Source: Bimuria novae-zelandiae CBS 107.79
Lineage: Eukaryota > Ascomycota > Dothideomycetes > Pleosporales > Didymosphaeriaceae
DNA length: 64,000 nt
Reading direction: 5' to 3'
NCBI GenBank assembly: GCA_010015655.1
Contig: ML976730.1
Coordinates: forward strand, 150,124 to 214,123
Shown: positions 49,301-59,169 of the stretch, in pieces
Layout: the number at the start of each line of letters is the position of its first letter
Position numbering within the stretch: position 1 is the stretch's first letter
Program-made: the position numbers and the translations under genes
The notes under the pieces: generated by a model
Seen by the model: the letters and a program-made list of their open reading frames with translations, nothing else
Told to the model about the DNA's origin: nothing
Database searches by the model: none

Positions 49301-51690
49301 AAGGATCGTTCGTTTAATCTAGTCTATTCGTAGATTGTGTTATTCTAGCCATTCGTATCTAACGATGGCTTCGATGTCTCCCATCTCCGTAATAGTAAAG
49401 ACGTGTTAGCTCTCTAGGCCTTCTATATTAACTTATACCAGCACCGTCTTAAGGCGTAGCCAATCGTTACCGTATCCTTACGATTAGGTCCCGTCCGCGA
49501 GTCCTATTTATAGTAGTGTTTTCTTATTATAATATAGCATATTGTACTTCTTAACCACTCGCGGGGTAATTAGACACGCGTCTGCCCTTAGGTTAATTAG
49601 TGCTATAACACGATGTCTATGCACTGTAATGTCTTTAATTAAGTGCTTCTCGACTTAGCAAGTATCTACTTAATAAGCTATAATAATTACACTATTACTA
49701 GTGTGGCTCGTTGCCTAGTAACGATCTAGTTTTTTAAATTATTAGATCCTTTATTTAAGGTTTTAGGCTAACCGGCGTCGGCTTCCTTAATCTAGTCCTA
49801 GACCTTAGATAGCTTAGAGACTTCCTTAATTTAGTGCTACTTATATTGCTATTAATACAAGGCGTAAGTCTCTCTAATTTTATTAGATTCGTATACTCCT
49901 TGATTCCTATGTTACGGGCAATTTAGAGTAAGGTATTCGTTCTAGGCTAATACATTATGCCCTAGATAGCTGTCTAAAGAGGCTGCCTCTTCCTGCAGGC
50001 TTAGGTGTGCGAAGCACTATAGGTTGCATTATTCTTACCTAATTAATAAGTAGTCCGCGTCTCTTCCTAGCTACGTATTCCCTATTATTATGCTAGTGTC
50101 GCGGGGGTCTAAGCCCTAAGGAAACTAGCCTGTTTCGAACTTCTACTACCTGTGTAGCTTACAGGTAATATTAAAATATCAATGCCAACCATTCTATTTA
50201 TAGTACTTAGCCTAATAGGCTAAAAAGTGCTTATAGTAATTATTAGGCACGCTGCACTGGCTCTGCTTTAGCCTATAGTATTCCAAACCTCCTAGAAAAT
50301 AGGAGGCCCTGACTCTAGCCTTAGAGTGTTGTCGGCATCCTTTACGCGTGTATTGTTACCATTTAGCGTATTCATGTTGTTCCTGTATCGTGATCTGGCG
50401 TAGGTATTGTTTTGGGCGCCCCTATAGTTTCTCCGCTAGCCAGTAGGCGTCCCATGCGTGTGCCCCTTAGACAATTACTTTTACCTTATACTAAGACGAT
50501 TGATGTAGCGCACTGCTGCACATCTAGTAGGTGTTATTAGCCAGTCTTTAGAAGATCTAGTACTTAGGAAGGGTCTTTCGTTCCTCTTCCTCTTTTATTG
50601 GCTCCGGGATCTCTTGCGTGAAATCTACTCCGTCGGCTTTTATTAGCGTGAGGGTGGCTATAGCCACTTGTAGGAGGTTAGTTGTATTAACCTTAGTCTC
50701 CTAATCGTTATAGTCTTTAGCGAAGTGGCCTGGCTTGCTATATTAGAGGTAGGCTTTGTCTTTAAACCTCCGTTCTCGCTCTTCCTACAAGATGCCGTTC
50801 TTGTCCTAATAACTCTTCTTTAGTCTATACGGCTATTTTCCCTTGCCGTTCTTCTTTTTATACTATTAGGCTTTATTAGTTATAATAACATCTTCGTCCT
50901 AGTCTCTTCCTGCGGGCCTGGATTAATTCTCTTTTCTAATAAGTAGTCTAGTACTATGCTGTTTTTCTAGCTTGCGTTTGTACAGGCAATTATCTACTTT
51001 AATTATATTATTAATAAGTTCTTCCAGGTCGTCTGCTTTTCCTTAGTGGACTAATTCGTCTTTAACTAATTCTTTTAGTCTGTTATAGTAAGTAATTATA
51101 AGTGGGGCTTCTCCCCATCCTTCGAGTTCTGCCATAATCTGTTTAAACTCTAGTGTATAGAGTACCGTCGATTTCTCCTGACGTAGGCGCTGGAGGCGTA
51201 TTTTGGCTTAATGTCCTTTATTAATAGTGCCGAACATTCCTTTTATAGCCTTACAAAAAGACTCCTAGTTCTTAAAGGCGTCTTTAGTAGCGTCTGAACT
51301 ATAATCCTCTAATTTGCCATTCTCGAGGAAATTATTAATTATTAGTCTAGCCTACGCGACTACCTTGTCTTGCATGTTTATATAGGTAACTAAGATCTTG
51401 TCTTATTCCGTATTAAACTTTCCTAGGTTATAACGGATAAATAGTTCTATCTAGGTTAGGAACGTTCCTGGGTGACCCTTTCCTAAATAGGGTTCGGGCT
51501 TCGGGACCTTTGGTTAATGTTTCGCATTTTCCTATTAGCTTATCTTTTCGCTTATCTAGTTAATGATTTCCTGTAACTAGGCTATCTGAGCCGCTTGTTC
51601 GATAACTATCTCTCCTAGGGTCTTTTCCTTGGGTGCTAGAGCTGCGGTGGTCGAACTAGGTCCTGCCATTATACTATAGGGTAGTTAAAG

Positions 51691-52142
51691 TGTTATAAGG
51701 CTCTCACACCTTATTCTAATCTAGGTTAGGGTGGTAAGGTATCGTAGTGCTTTACAGATTATTTAGTAGTATAAGTTAATGCGACACTTAGCGCGGCTAG
51801 ATAATCTAATCTTATAATAAATAAGATAACTATTAGTCTATATAGGAGAACGTACTCGCACAGAAGATATATAAGTTAACTACGAGGAAGGAAATAACAA
51901 TAAGAAAGTCGCTATACTATATACTAGCCTATTCCTTCTTCGTAGTCCCGCCAAGGCCCTGTAGTCCCAGGGACTACAGTAGTCCTATAGGACTTCCCTT
52001 TATGCGGGACTTCGTCACGTGACTGCTGACTAAGCTGCCCCGCGCCCCGTTAGGTCCTGTTAACTCTGCTACTTTGTTAACAATTACTCTCTTGGCGTAA
52101 TTGTCTGGCTTCTTTATCCTTGTGGGGTTCGTGGTCGTAACA
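51691..52142 (-). repeat. gypsy 5' LTR
   Basis: 452 bp, TGTTATAAGGCTCTCACACC to GGTCGTAACA, uninterrupted, followed by duplication copy CTGCT. It contains a CAGGGACTACAGTAGTCCT-like imperfect hairpin around 51968-51990. Confidence 0.94.
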
Positions 52143-52558
52143 CTGCTTTACTATTAATATAATAACAATACTAGCTTCTAGCTATAAGTATAAGCGAGTT
52201 TTTAGCTAGTTAAGTAACCTTCTTAAGCCTAAGTAACGCAAGATTAGCGCTTAACTACTTGCTACTTTATAATGCGTTAAGGCGTGGCACTAAGCTAGAT
52301 TTTTGTTTCTAACTAATACAGGCTTTAATGCAAAGATAGGGGATAAGAGTACATAGCAGACCTACGATATTCATAATTAGTAGCCGAATAAGTAATCAAC
52401 TTTAATAATTTAATATTAATATTAATCAATATACTACTTCTGAGGTCAATTTTCAATCAATTTAATCACAACACCAAAAAACTACCAATCAATACAATAT
52501 TGGAGCTTCAATATTGATTGATTGATTACTGGCATCTCTGGTAAGAGTGATAAACTAC

Positions 52559-52834
52559 CTAGTCGCGTGCTTTTGCACTCTGGAATATTGCGGTAAGCGA
52601 ACCAGTAATCATCAAGCCAGTCTTTAGATGTTTAGAGCTGGAGTCCTTCTTTTCACTCGCTGTTTGACCATCTGTTGTACAAATGGTAAGCCCAAGAAGT
52701 TCGTCCATCACATGACGCGCTATAACCCCTAAGCGAGGTGATCCGAGCGCCTTTGTACGCATTGCAGGATGACGAGGATATGAGGCAGTATATGAGCGAA
52801 AAGCTTCACCCAACCTACTTTCTGCATGTTGCAA
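52559..52834 (-). CDS. hypothetical gene fragment next to hAT-2
   Basis: Open for 91 codons with unmutated composition, ending at TAG 52559-52561. Upstream it stays open to about 52855 (HQLARRALQHAESRLGEAFR) before an in-frame stop, with a possible acceptor CCACCAG. The predicted text is Ser/Lys-rich and hydrophilic, has no signal peptide or membrane segment, and no family was recognised. Before hAT-2 inserted, its 3' end lay about 190 bp from the SDR stop in convergent orientation. The missing 5' part may have been disturbed by the miniature hAT at 52999. It may equally be a chance frame. Confidence 0.3.
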   Translation of the reverse strand: MQHAESRLGEAFRSYTASYPRHPAMRTKALGSPRLGVIARHVMDELLGLTICTTDGQTASEKKDSSSKHLKTGLMITGSLTAIFQSAKARD

Positions 52835-52998
52835 AGCTCTGCGAGCAAGCTGGTGGCCAGAACAACTTTACAGCCTAACAAGATATCTTATTCTGGTGTA
52901 TTTGCTCCTATTTTCGATAAAAACAACATGCGCGACTTTCGGTGTTGCTACCCGTGCAGAGCCTACGCTTACCCATTATAGAAACAACCTGTTGTGGG

Positions 52999-53533
52999 TA
53001 GGGATGTTGGATTACCGTAATTTTCGAGCCATCCCGGTATTACCGTAATGTCGTAATTATAGTAATTACTAATATTTTGGTACAATCTTGGCCTAGTGAA
53101 TTGAGCCAATTGGTGCCTTTCTCGGTCTAATTATCACATATAGAACCAGATGCAATTAAATCTATGTATGCTAGGTATCTTCTAGATCTTTAGGACGCTC
53201 TTCATGTACTTTTTCAGCCAGGTAATCGAGCAATTGGCCATTATCTTCATGCTCGTCGGCGTTAACTTGTTCGGGCACTTCGAACAGGTCGAAAAACTAG
53301 GTATCCATAGCCGTAATTAAGTTACGAATGCGCAGGTTATAATAACAAAACACTAGCTTTTCACCCGGGCATTAACGAGACGATTACGTACTTTATTATA
53401 GAGAAATCCATGCTCGCTCTAGTTACGTTTAGCTACCCTCGTTAAAGTCATTTTCCTAACAGCAATTACCTGCCTTGGCATTACAAGACATCGATTTCTA
53501 TACCGTAATCGGTAACGGTACGCGGTATCCCTA
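52999..53533 (-). mobile_element. hAT-4: 535-bp internally deleted hAT (MITE-like)
   Basis: Ends TAGGGATG and ATCCCTA, with the perfect 8-bp duplication GTTGTGGG at 52991-52998 and 53534-53541. TACCGTAAT/TTACCGATTACGG-like motifs are repeated near both ends. On the minus strand inside (about 53450-53170), a stretch resembling the C-terminal tail of a hAT transposase remains (VRNRLVNAR, SLVFCYYNLRIRNLITAMDT, EDNGQLLDYLAEKVHEE) without the catalytic domain. It could move only with transposase from elsewhere. Confidence 0.88.
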
Positions 53534-53562
53534 GTTGTGGGAGGCGCTCACTGGCATACGGA

Positions 53563-53815
53563 AGTCTCGGCCCCCTACGAGGAGCTCGTTTTTAGTGAGG
53601 CATATGCCAAGGTTTTTCGATCTGACAGCCCAACATTAAAACCCTTTAAAATAATTATTTATAATAGTTAAAAATATAAGAAGATAGCTCTGAATCTCTT
53701 CTCTTAGATTTTGAATTTTTATAAATTAATATTTGATATTGCGGTTGTAATGCAGCACTGTTACATTGAAAAACCTTGGCATATTCGTCACTAAAAACGA
53801 GCTCCTCGAAGTGGG
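53563..53815. repeat. imperfect inverted repeat with AT-rich spacer
   Basis: Arms of about 70 bp (53563-53634 and 53748-53815) share blocks such as CTCGTTTTTAGTGA and CCAAGGTTTTTC in opposite orientation, separated by an AT-rich spacer of about 110 bp. Each arm read toward the spacer encodes nearly the same peptide (EELVFSEAYAKVF / EELVFSDEYAKVF). The minus-strand frame 53936-53655 covers one arm and may be a gene remnant. The family is unknown. Confidence 0.55.
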
Positions 53816-53936
53816 AGTTGCGAGCCCGAGAGCTAAATGTCTTGGCAACAACGTAACAGCGCTTGACCCTAAGCCAACCGTTTTCAGCTACCATCAACCT
53901 CACCTCACGACGCTGCCGCCGCGTCGCAAACCTCAT

Positions 53937-55275
53937 GCAGATACCCTTTCATTCCACTTTGTCTTTCTATTCCGCGTTGTTTTTTCTTGAAGATGGCTGG
54001 CCTTGTGATTGACGGTCCTTCTGCATTTCCGGCGCTTACGCTGCGCCAGCCTGCGCCCGCCTGCAGCTGCTCAAACGCAGCCCCAGGGCAGAGTTCCGCC
54101 ACATTGCTTACCAAGTGATCGTCATCCGCCCGAGTTTTTATATAACCAGACCACCCGCTAGATCGTACAGTCGTCGGTGCTGAGGTTGCTGCCTTTTCTT
54201 ACACACCGTTCGGTCCAGACATTGTCCTAATGAGCTAACTTCGGTGATGGCCTTACCAGATCGAAAATGTTCGGTACGGATCTTACCTTGAGCGATTCAG
54301 TGCGATCAAGCACACCTTCAATTTTGGCCCAATAGGCGTCACATATCGGCCGAAGGCATTTAATATCGCGCGAGACATCCATCATCGAGTGACTTGGTGA
54401 TCGCTCTTCCTCGTCCAGTCGCTTAGGCGTCACGCCTCAGAGATGCGTCGGACAAGAAGTCGGTGTGGCGTACCGGACCGTACCGAAAGCCTTCGCTAGC
54501 GATAAATCCGTCTTACGACGTGGCCACCCGTTCTCTGACGAGCGAATGGGTGATTTGATGTAACCTGGGAAACGGACTTGCAATGACGATTAGGGGGGAA
54601 TCTTCCGTTGATTTCGAATACTGTATACCATAATTGCTGCGTTTCAGTCGCCTCTTTCGGGCTCGATCTTCTGCATACAGCATTCCTTTCTGGCATACGA
54701 GCATCAGAGGAAGGGTCGCTGTCCAATCTAGATCATGTTAGGCCTGGCTCGGACACCGAAACAGACATTCGCCACTTCTGGGGTCCCACGCGGCCAATAG
54801 GCCCCGATGACGCCTCCCACCTGGCGTACAGGCCCCGTTTCAGAGTTTGTACAACGAGTATGGTAACAAACGTATAGTCGCTTTCTGGCAAGTCAACTTC
54901 ATGTTATCCTCTTGTTTTCGCGAGATTCATAAGCTACTGACCTACAAACTCGTCTTCGCGCATTTGTCTTTCTTCAACATCTTTGGATTATTATTGGAAA
55001 CCCCCGGCGCCACCGCGGACCTACGCCCCATCTAGCATTTCAGTTCCACTTCGAGTCCTCATCCTACGCCGCGACACGGCTGACAGGGTCTCGCGTATAG
55101 ACGGACGAAGGATTCGGTAGCACCACGCAATCAGAAGACGTCCTACATAACTCAACAAAGTCTGACCTCTCTGAAGCGTTCGCGTCAGAATAGGTTGCAT
55201 TCTTACAACTGCGCTGGGATGTCTTCGTAGGCATGCCAACCTTGTCATTGCAACGAGACGATCGGCCGAAGCGTG
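53937..55275. other. no convincing gene
   Basis: Balanced base composition and no RIP texture. Only short overlapping frames on both strands (each under 95 codons) without domains, signal peptides or consistent splice joins. The right end presumably contains the promoter and 5' UTR of the rhodopsin-domain gene. A TTTATATAA box at 54136-54144 is the only TATA-like element noticed. Confidence 0.45.
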
Positions 55276-56565
55276 ATGAACAACACTTCTACGTGGAACC
55301 TCGATGATACCGCGGGACGGGCGAGCCAGCCTCTGTTGAACATCTGCATCATCTTTGCCATCCTCGAGACTCTCTTCGTCATCGCTTTTGTCTTCTCATG
55401 GCACTACAACCGGGGAAACAACAGTAACAACACCAAGGGCGTGTACGTTCTTATTCTTCTTGGCTATCTCTTTTGTTTTGGTGGAGTAATAATGGGTATA
55501 CGTGAGTAAGATATGGCAAGTGTGACCGCTGTTGTCTAACGTATGGCAGTGAAGCTCACACTGGGTGGAGCAGGGAGACATGTTCATACACTACGACCTC
55601 AAACGGTCCAACGGATGCTCAAACTCATCAAGGCGCACGAGTTTGTGTACGTGCTATCGGTACCGTTCCCGAAGCTCGCGATGCTCTGCCTATATTTTCG
55701 GCTCTTCAACGGGAAACTAGCCAAGTTCATTCTGTACGCGACTGGGCTGGTCATCGTGGGGACTTCGACCTTTGGCGTCATAGGCGCCTTTACCAACTGC
55801 AGACCGTTCGTCCGGTTCTGGGATACCACGCATCCGGCTCATTGCACAATGGATCCCATGACAGCGATGCGGTTCTATAGCGCCCCGAACATTGCGACAG
55901 ACGCGGCTTTGCTATTGATCCCTCTACCAGCGCTGTTCAAGCTCAACGGCGACCTTTGGAGAAAGATTGGGGTGGGCCTCACATTCCTCGTCAGCACGGT
56001 GGGCATTGTCACTGCCGTCTTACGTTTTGTGGTCTTTCTCCGCACCGATGTGTTCCTGGACGTCACCTACTACTCGGTTGTCACAACCAACTGGTCCATC
56101 ATCGAGCCTGGGGTACACTTGATGGGCGCGACGGTGCCCACGCTGAGACCATTGATCCGGCGGCTGTTTAGCCAGTTGCCGCGTCCCATCTCCACGATGA
56201 AATCGGCGACGCAGCCCGCCACTGCACACAGTCCGTCGATGCCCAAGACCCCAAAAACGCCTGTAGTCGAGCGGCCGGCTCTGATCAAAAAGTCGTCGGC
56301 TCGGGACATGGTTCCTACGATTGGGCGGGCGCCTTCACGACAGGTACGGCTCGACGACTACCACTACATGCAATGGGGATCCGGGGTGCATAGTCTCCGC
56401 TCCGACGACGAAGAGAGCATGGTGTGCGCGGATGCGATTGTGCACGAGACGATGGGGCGGCAGGGCAGGAATCCAGATGGTACGTTGCAGTTGTGGTCGC
56501 TGCAGCCTGTGCAGTATAGCCCGCTGCGGACGTCATTTTTCTTTGAAAGCGGTTCGCCGCGATAA
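55276..56565 (+). CDS. seven-helix rhodopsin-domain membrane protein (PTH11-like)
   Basis: Exons 55276-55501 and 55550-56565 with a 48-nt GT-AG intron; 413 residues. Splicing joins MGI to LKLTLGGAGRHVHTL, the usual loop after helix 2 in this fungal family. Seven hydrophobic segments: about residues 20-43, 55-75, a third with YVLSVPFPKLAMLCLYFRLF, FILYATGLVIVGTSTFGVIG, YSAPNIATDAALLLIPLPAL, a sixth with VGLTFLVSTVGIVTAVLRFV, and a last one starting near TTNWSIIEPGVHLMGATVPT. The C-terminal tail of roughly 130 residues is basic, Ser/Pro-rich and probably cytosolic. The NWSIIEPG motif is typical of the fungal rhodopsin-domain (PTH11-related) proteins, some of which sense surfaces or nutrients; the ligand here is unknown. 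The start at 55276 is preferred to the GTG three bases earlier. Intact, no RIP. Confidence 0.9.
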
Positions 56566-56686
56566 AATGCTTTGTAGTAATGTTATTTTCTAATTTTTGG
56601 TCGCGTGCGCAGTTGCTCGTTCGGTACGCATGTGGGCTATGGTGAGGCTGCAGGTACATACCTATCGTGACTTTCATGTGTTTCTA

Positions 56687-58466
56687 CAATGGGTGGAAAA
56701 AAGTGGACTATCGCTCACGTGAAATTCCTTGGCTGAACACCGAAAATTTCAGCTACATCGTGAATTTACCATCAAAGTAGCTTTTAAGCAGCAATATACT
56801 AGATGTAAAGGTATTTAAATTATATCGTAAAGTTATTATTATAATCAGCTTTTTCACAAGCTTTAGCCACATCACGAAAGTAATCAGGATGGAGTTAATA
56901 AGCTATATATTGCCTCATCGTTTTATCTTCCTGCTAAATAGATTGTACGAATGCTACCGCATTGTTTTTAGCTTATTTTAACGCGCTCTTTACTTCGTAG
57001 TCCTCTAAGAAACCCTTAAGCCTGCTAAAACAGCGCTTAATTAGGTGTAGATCGGGTAAGTTAGGGGAGTGCGGAGCGAAGCGTATATCCTTCTCTTTAA
57101 TTTCGGGTGCGCAATATCGGAGCCCTAGGCTATAGAGGTAGACGTTATCTTGCACTAAAAACACTTAAGCACAAGGGTTGTTAGCGCGTACAGCTTCGTA
57201 GTAGGGAAAAACAACGTCCTTAAGCACCTATTTAGCGTACCAGATCCCGTTCATGCCCTTCCCACTTTTGTATACAAAGTCCTCGTATTTAAAGAACTTA
57301 TTAGGAGTAACAGGGTTTTTGCAACTAGCCTAGAGGGCTCCTCCCTTCTTGCTAGTAGCTTAATTAGCAGCCTTAGTAGCCTTATTACGGTAAAGGATAT
57401 TATAATTAATCTTACTAAGAGCGCGCTCTTCTTAGGTGCTAGTAACGTTCGCACGGGCCCTCTTATTATTAATTAATTTACGAGCCCTCTTATTAGCTTT
57501 ACGTACGCGCTTAAGTGTCTCCTCGCGATTCTCCTCCTCTTCTGCCACCTATACTAAACATAGGCGTTTTAGACTGCGAATAGTAGTATCAATAGACGTA
57601 GCAGCGCAGATTATAAGGCTAAAAGAGGGTAGGCAATACGGGAGGGCGTATTTATTAGCTAGAGCGCTACGTGCCTTCTAAACGTACCGCTTACCTCCGC
57701 GAAGATTCCTGCCTCTAATTAATTTACTAGTTTTGTCATAGCAAACAAATATAAGCTTAGGAGCAAAGCGCTTATGTGTAGTAAGGATCTAGGCAACGTA
57801 GCGCTCTCGGTTGCGTATATCGTCGTCGTTAAGCTCAGGCTTCTTTGGGCGTACACCTCGTACAATAGCGTAGGTGTGGTCGTGATCGCGGTGCTCGTGA
57901 GCAATTTTGACTAGTGTAGGACAGCTTACTGTAATCCCGACCTGTTGGAGGACGTGGCGGGTCGATTTTTTAATATTATAAGTGCTAAATTGTATAATAG
58001 CGTTACGTATTTAAGCACTAAGCTTGCTGCCGTTGCGTACCTTAGGTTCAGCTCTAGGGGGACCGATATAGGTAGCATGGACTATGGCCAGCAAATTATT
58101 AAGTAATAGGTCAAGCGAGGCCTCCGCACAAGCCTTTTTAACCTTCTTGAAGACTTTCTGTGGTGTTGAGATGCTCAAACCCATCGCGCCAGCGATATAG
58201 GCGTATTCAGTGTTCGAGAGCTTGCGTAGGGCTACGATAGCACCTTTCTGAGCCTCTGTAAGGTTGCGAGAGTCGTTCGGGCGGCCGCTAGTGCGTTGAG
58301 GTGGCATAATGGGTGTTGTTAGCGAAAAAAATCGCTATATACGAGGTGGTGATAGAGTCCTAGTGTTCAGTTTGGAGCTAAGGCACGGACCAAGTGCCCT
58401 TATTGATAAGATAACTAGCGCCTTGGCAGTTCACGTGAGCGATAGTCCACTTTTTTCCACCCATTG
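56687..58466 (-). mobile_element. Tc1/mariner-type DNA transposon
   Basis: A 1,780-bp element with perfect inverted repeats of about 37 bp (CAATGGGTGGAAAAAAGTGG inward from both ends) and TA on each side (56685-56686, 58467-58468). The transposase relic is on the minus strand. It lies between the rhodopsin-domain gene and sepH, with its right end about 700 bp from the sepH start. Confidence 0.93.
56973..58307 (-). pseudogene. Tc1-like DDE transposase relic
   Basis: N-terminal helix-turn-helix part open at 58307-58011 (MPPQRTSGRPNDSRNLTEAQ, ALRKLSNTEYAYIAGAMGL). The middle is eroded by TAG/TAA stops. The C-terminal catalytic part is open at 57164-56973: QDNVYLYSLGLRY holds the second acidic residue, and APHSPNLPDLHLIKRCFSRL holds the region of the third, where the expected Glu reads Lys. 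That G-to-A change plus the stops make it inactive. Confidence 0.85.
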
Positions 58467-58468
58467 TA

Positions 58469-59169
58469 ATGCGCCTGCGATGCGCTATGCCGACGGAGTG
58501 CGACTGCTCTCCCGCCGACCGACCCAGGTGCCAGGAAACGCACATGCGCCTGCCCAGGGCCCCACAGCTGCCAGGAGCATGCTCGACCCAGGAACGCGCA
58601 GCATGCGTCATAAAATCGAGGCATCCGCCCATTGTTTCTCATTCTATTTCCAACGAGATGGACCCAAAATCGCTGGCAGATGTTAGGTGGTACCTGGGAA
58701 TAGGCAGGCACACCAGCCAAGCGAGGTGTTGTCGGATGGCAGCTGCAGGCGGCTGTAGCTGCAACACCCTCGAAGCCTCGAAACGGCTCGCTTGACAATT
58801 TTGTTAATCCTCAGAGTGACTCTCCAGTGTCCAGTATACAATTGCCTCCAACGACAGCTACCCCGCAGGGTCAGACGCAGGCGCCGCGCTGCCCCTCCCG
58901 ACGTCGCAGAGGCAAATTAGCTGCTGGTGCGACAGCAACGACAAGGACCGCCCACTGTCACAGCTGTCAAAGCACACCCCAGCTTCCCCAGGGCCGTGCG
59001 GACATTCACAGGGAGCCCCGGTTGCGCCGAACCGCGAGCTGGCGAAGCTCAATGCCGCAGACAATACGACGCCGATAGCAGACGGCCGCTGACAACAACA
59101 ACAACAGCAACAACAACACTAACAACAACAACACCTGGGCAACAACAACACGGCAGGAGAGGCCCCGCC
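58469..59169 (+). other. upstream region of sepH
   Basis: GC-rich, unmutated. Contains CA-rich and CAACAACA runs (about 59093-59150), common in fungal 5' leaders. The reading frame of the kinase is open upstream to 58927, so a longer N-terminus is possible, but its sequence is low-complexity and the ATG at 59170 has the better context (CCGCCATGG). No other gene was seen. Confidence 0.5.

Larger units (their letters stand above)
43440..51669 (-). pseudogene. gypsy Gag-Pol-chromodomain relic
   Basis: Minus strand, start at 51669 (MAGPSSTTAALAPKEKTLGE). Gag follows (GHPGTFLT, LLITYYNRLKELVKDEL) with a decayed zinc knuckle near 50720 (SKPGHFAKD). Reverse transcriptase about 48900-48300: FVRKKDGRLQLYVDYR, and YLDNILIYLHGTLEEHK, where the catalytic YLDDILIY has Asp read as Asn. 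RNase H follows (YTDISDYALGAVLL). The integrase has a knuckle-like GHPGIAKTTRRI and an open stretch 47239-47000 (VTIDFIVKLLALL, FITDRAKIF). A chromodomain spans 46420-46321 and, beyond the nested hAT-3, 43570-43440 (YLVKWEGWPENHNTW). Such chromodomains guide integration to heterochromatin in chromoviruses. Inactivated by many TAG/TAA stops. Confidence 0.85.
36384..52142 (-). mobile_element. gypsy LTR retrotransposon (chromovirus) with two nested elements
   Basis: 452-bp LTRs: the right one 51691-52142; the left one 36384-36656 plus 42587-42765, which also totals 452 bp once the LINE between them is removed. The 5-bp duplication CTGCT is at 36379-36383 and 52143-52147. The element points left. 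It inserted in hAT-2 just before the C-terminal dimerisation domain. It carries LINE-2 (36657-42573) in its 3' LTR and hAT-3 (43579-46312) in its chromodomain. Its own length without guests is about 7.1 kb. Confidence 0.95.
22925..52383 (+). pseudogene. hAT-2 transposase in four pieces
   Basis: Plus-strand transposase split by three retroelements. Piece 1 (about 22925-24245): ALFKQRLLNLVLESNIVRP, then LSQACSKIHISFN, VTYYANKAREVKDLPIALS, LSYFILNNAHANNTAI and RLRCAPYTLNLIS. Piece 2 (30015-30628): FGKDSDAYNNTTNNIE, WQKDGPLSMFLDIVNHI, an open stretch from 30459 (YVAILQPLKLATNRLQGRG) and ARLLLYKSVNYEHE. Piece 3 (35953-36383): TINLRSALKKANDYYY, LAYYAVTILHPRYKTYY and PKWSAAEYKSEHSPTPIKY. Piece 4 (from 52148): ASSYKYKRVFS and a RKISA/LLATL/CVKAWH series, the hAT C-terminal dimerisation domain. 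Stops are almost all TAG/TAA at expected Gln/Trp codons. It is dead through both RIP and insertions. Confidence 0.85.
17278..52540 (+). mobile_element. hAT-2 DNA transposon, expanded to 35 kb by nested elements
   Basis: Left end CAGAGATGCCAACAATCAAT, right end its inverse counterpart (ATTGATTACTGGCATCTCTG). The perfect 8-bp duplication GTAAGAGT is at 17270-17277 and 52541-52548. The subterminal regions carry many AATCAATCAATATTG-type repeats. Four retrotransposons lie inside: 17399-22657, 24246-30009, 30629-35947 and 36384-52142. Subtracting them and one copy of each 5-bp duplication leaves five hAT pieces (17278-17398, 22663-24245, 30015-30628, 35953-36383, 52148-52540) totalling 3,142 bp. 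That is a normal size for an autonomous hAT and close to hAT-1. Transposase homology runs across every junction in order. Confidence 0.95.

Noticed and set aside
54227..54877. Overlapping frames of 63-89 codons on both strands
   Set aside because: No recognisable motif, signal peptide or consistent splicing; expected by chance at this base composition.
58415..58798. 127-codon minus-strand frame upstream of sepH
   Set aside because: It begins in GC-rich leader sequence and runs into the Tc1 inverted repeat; no domain or splice support.
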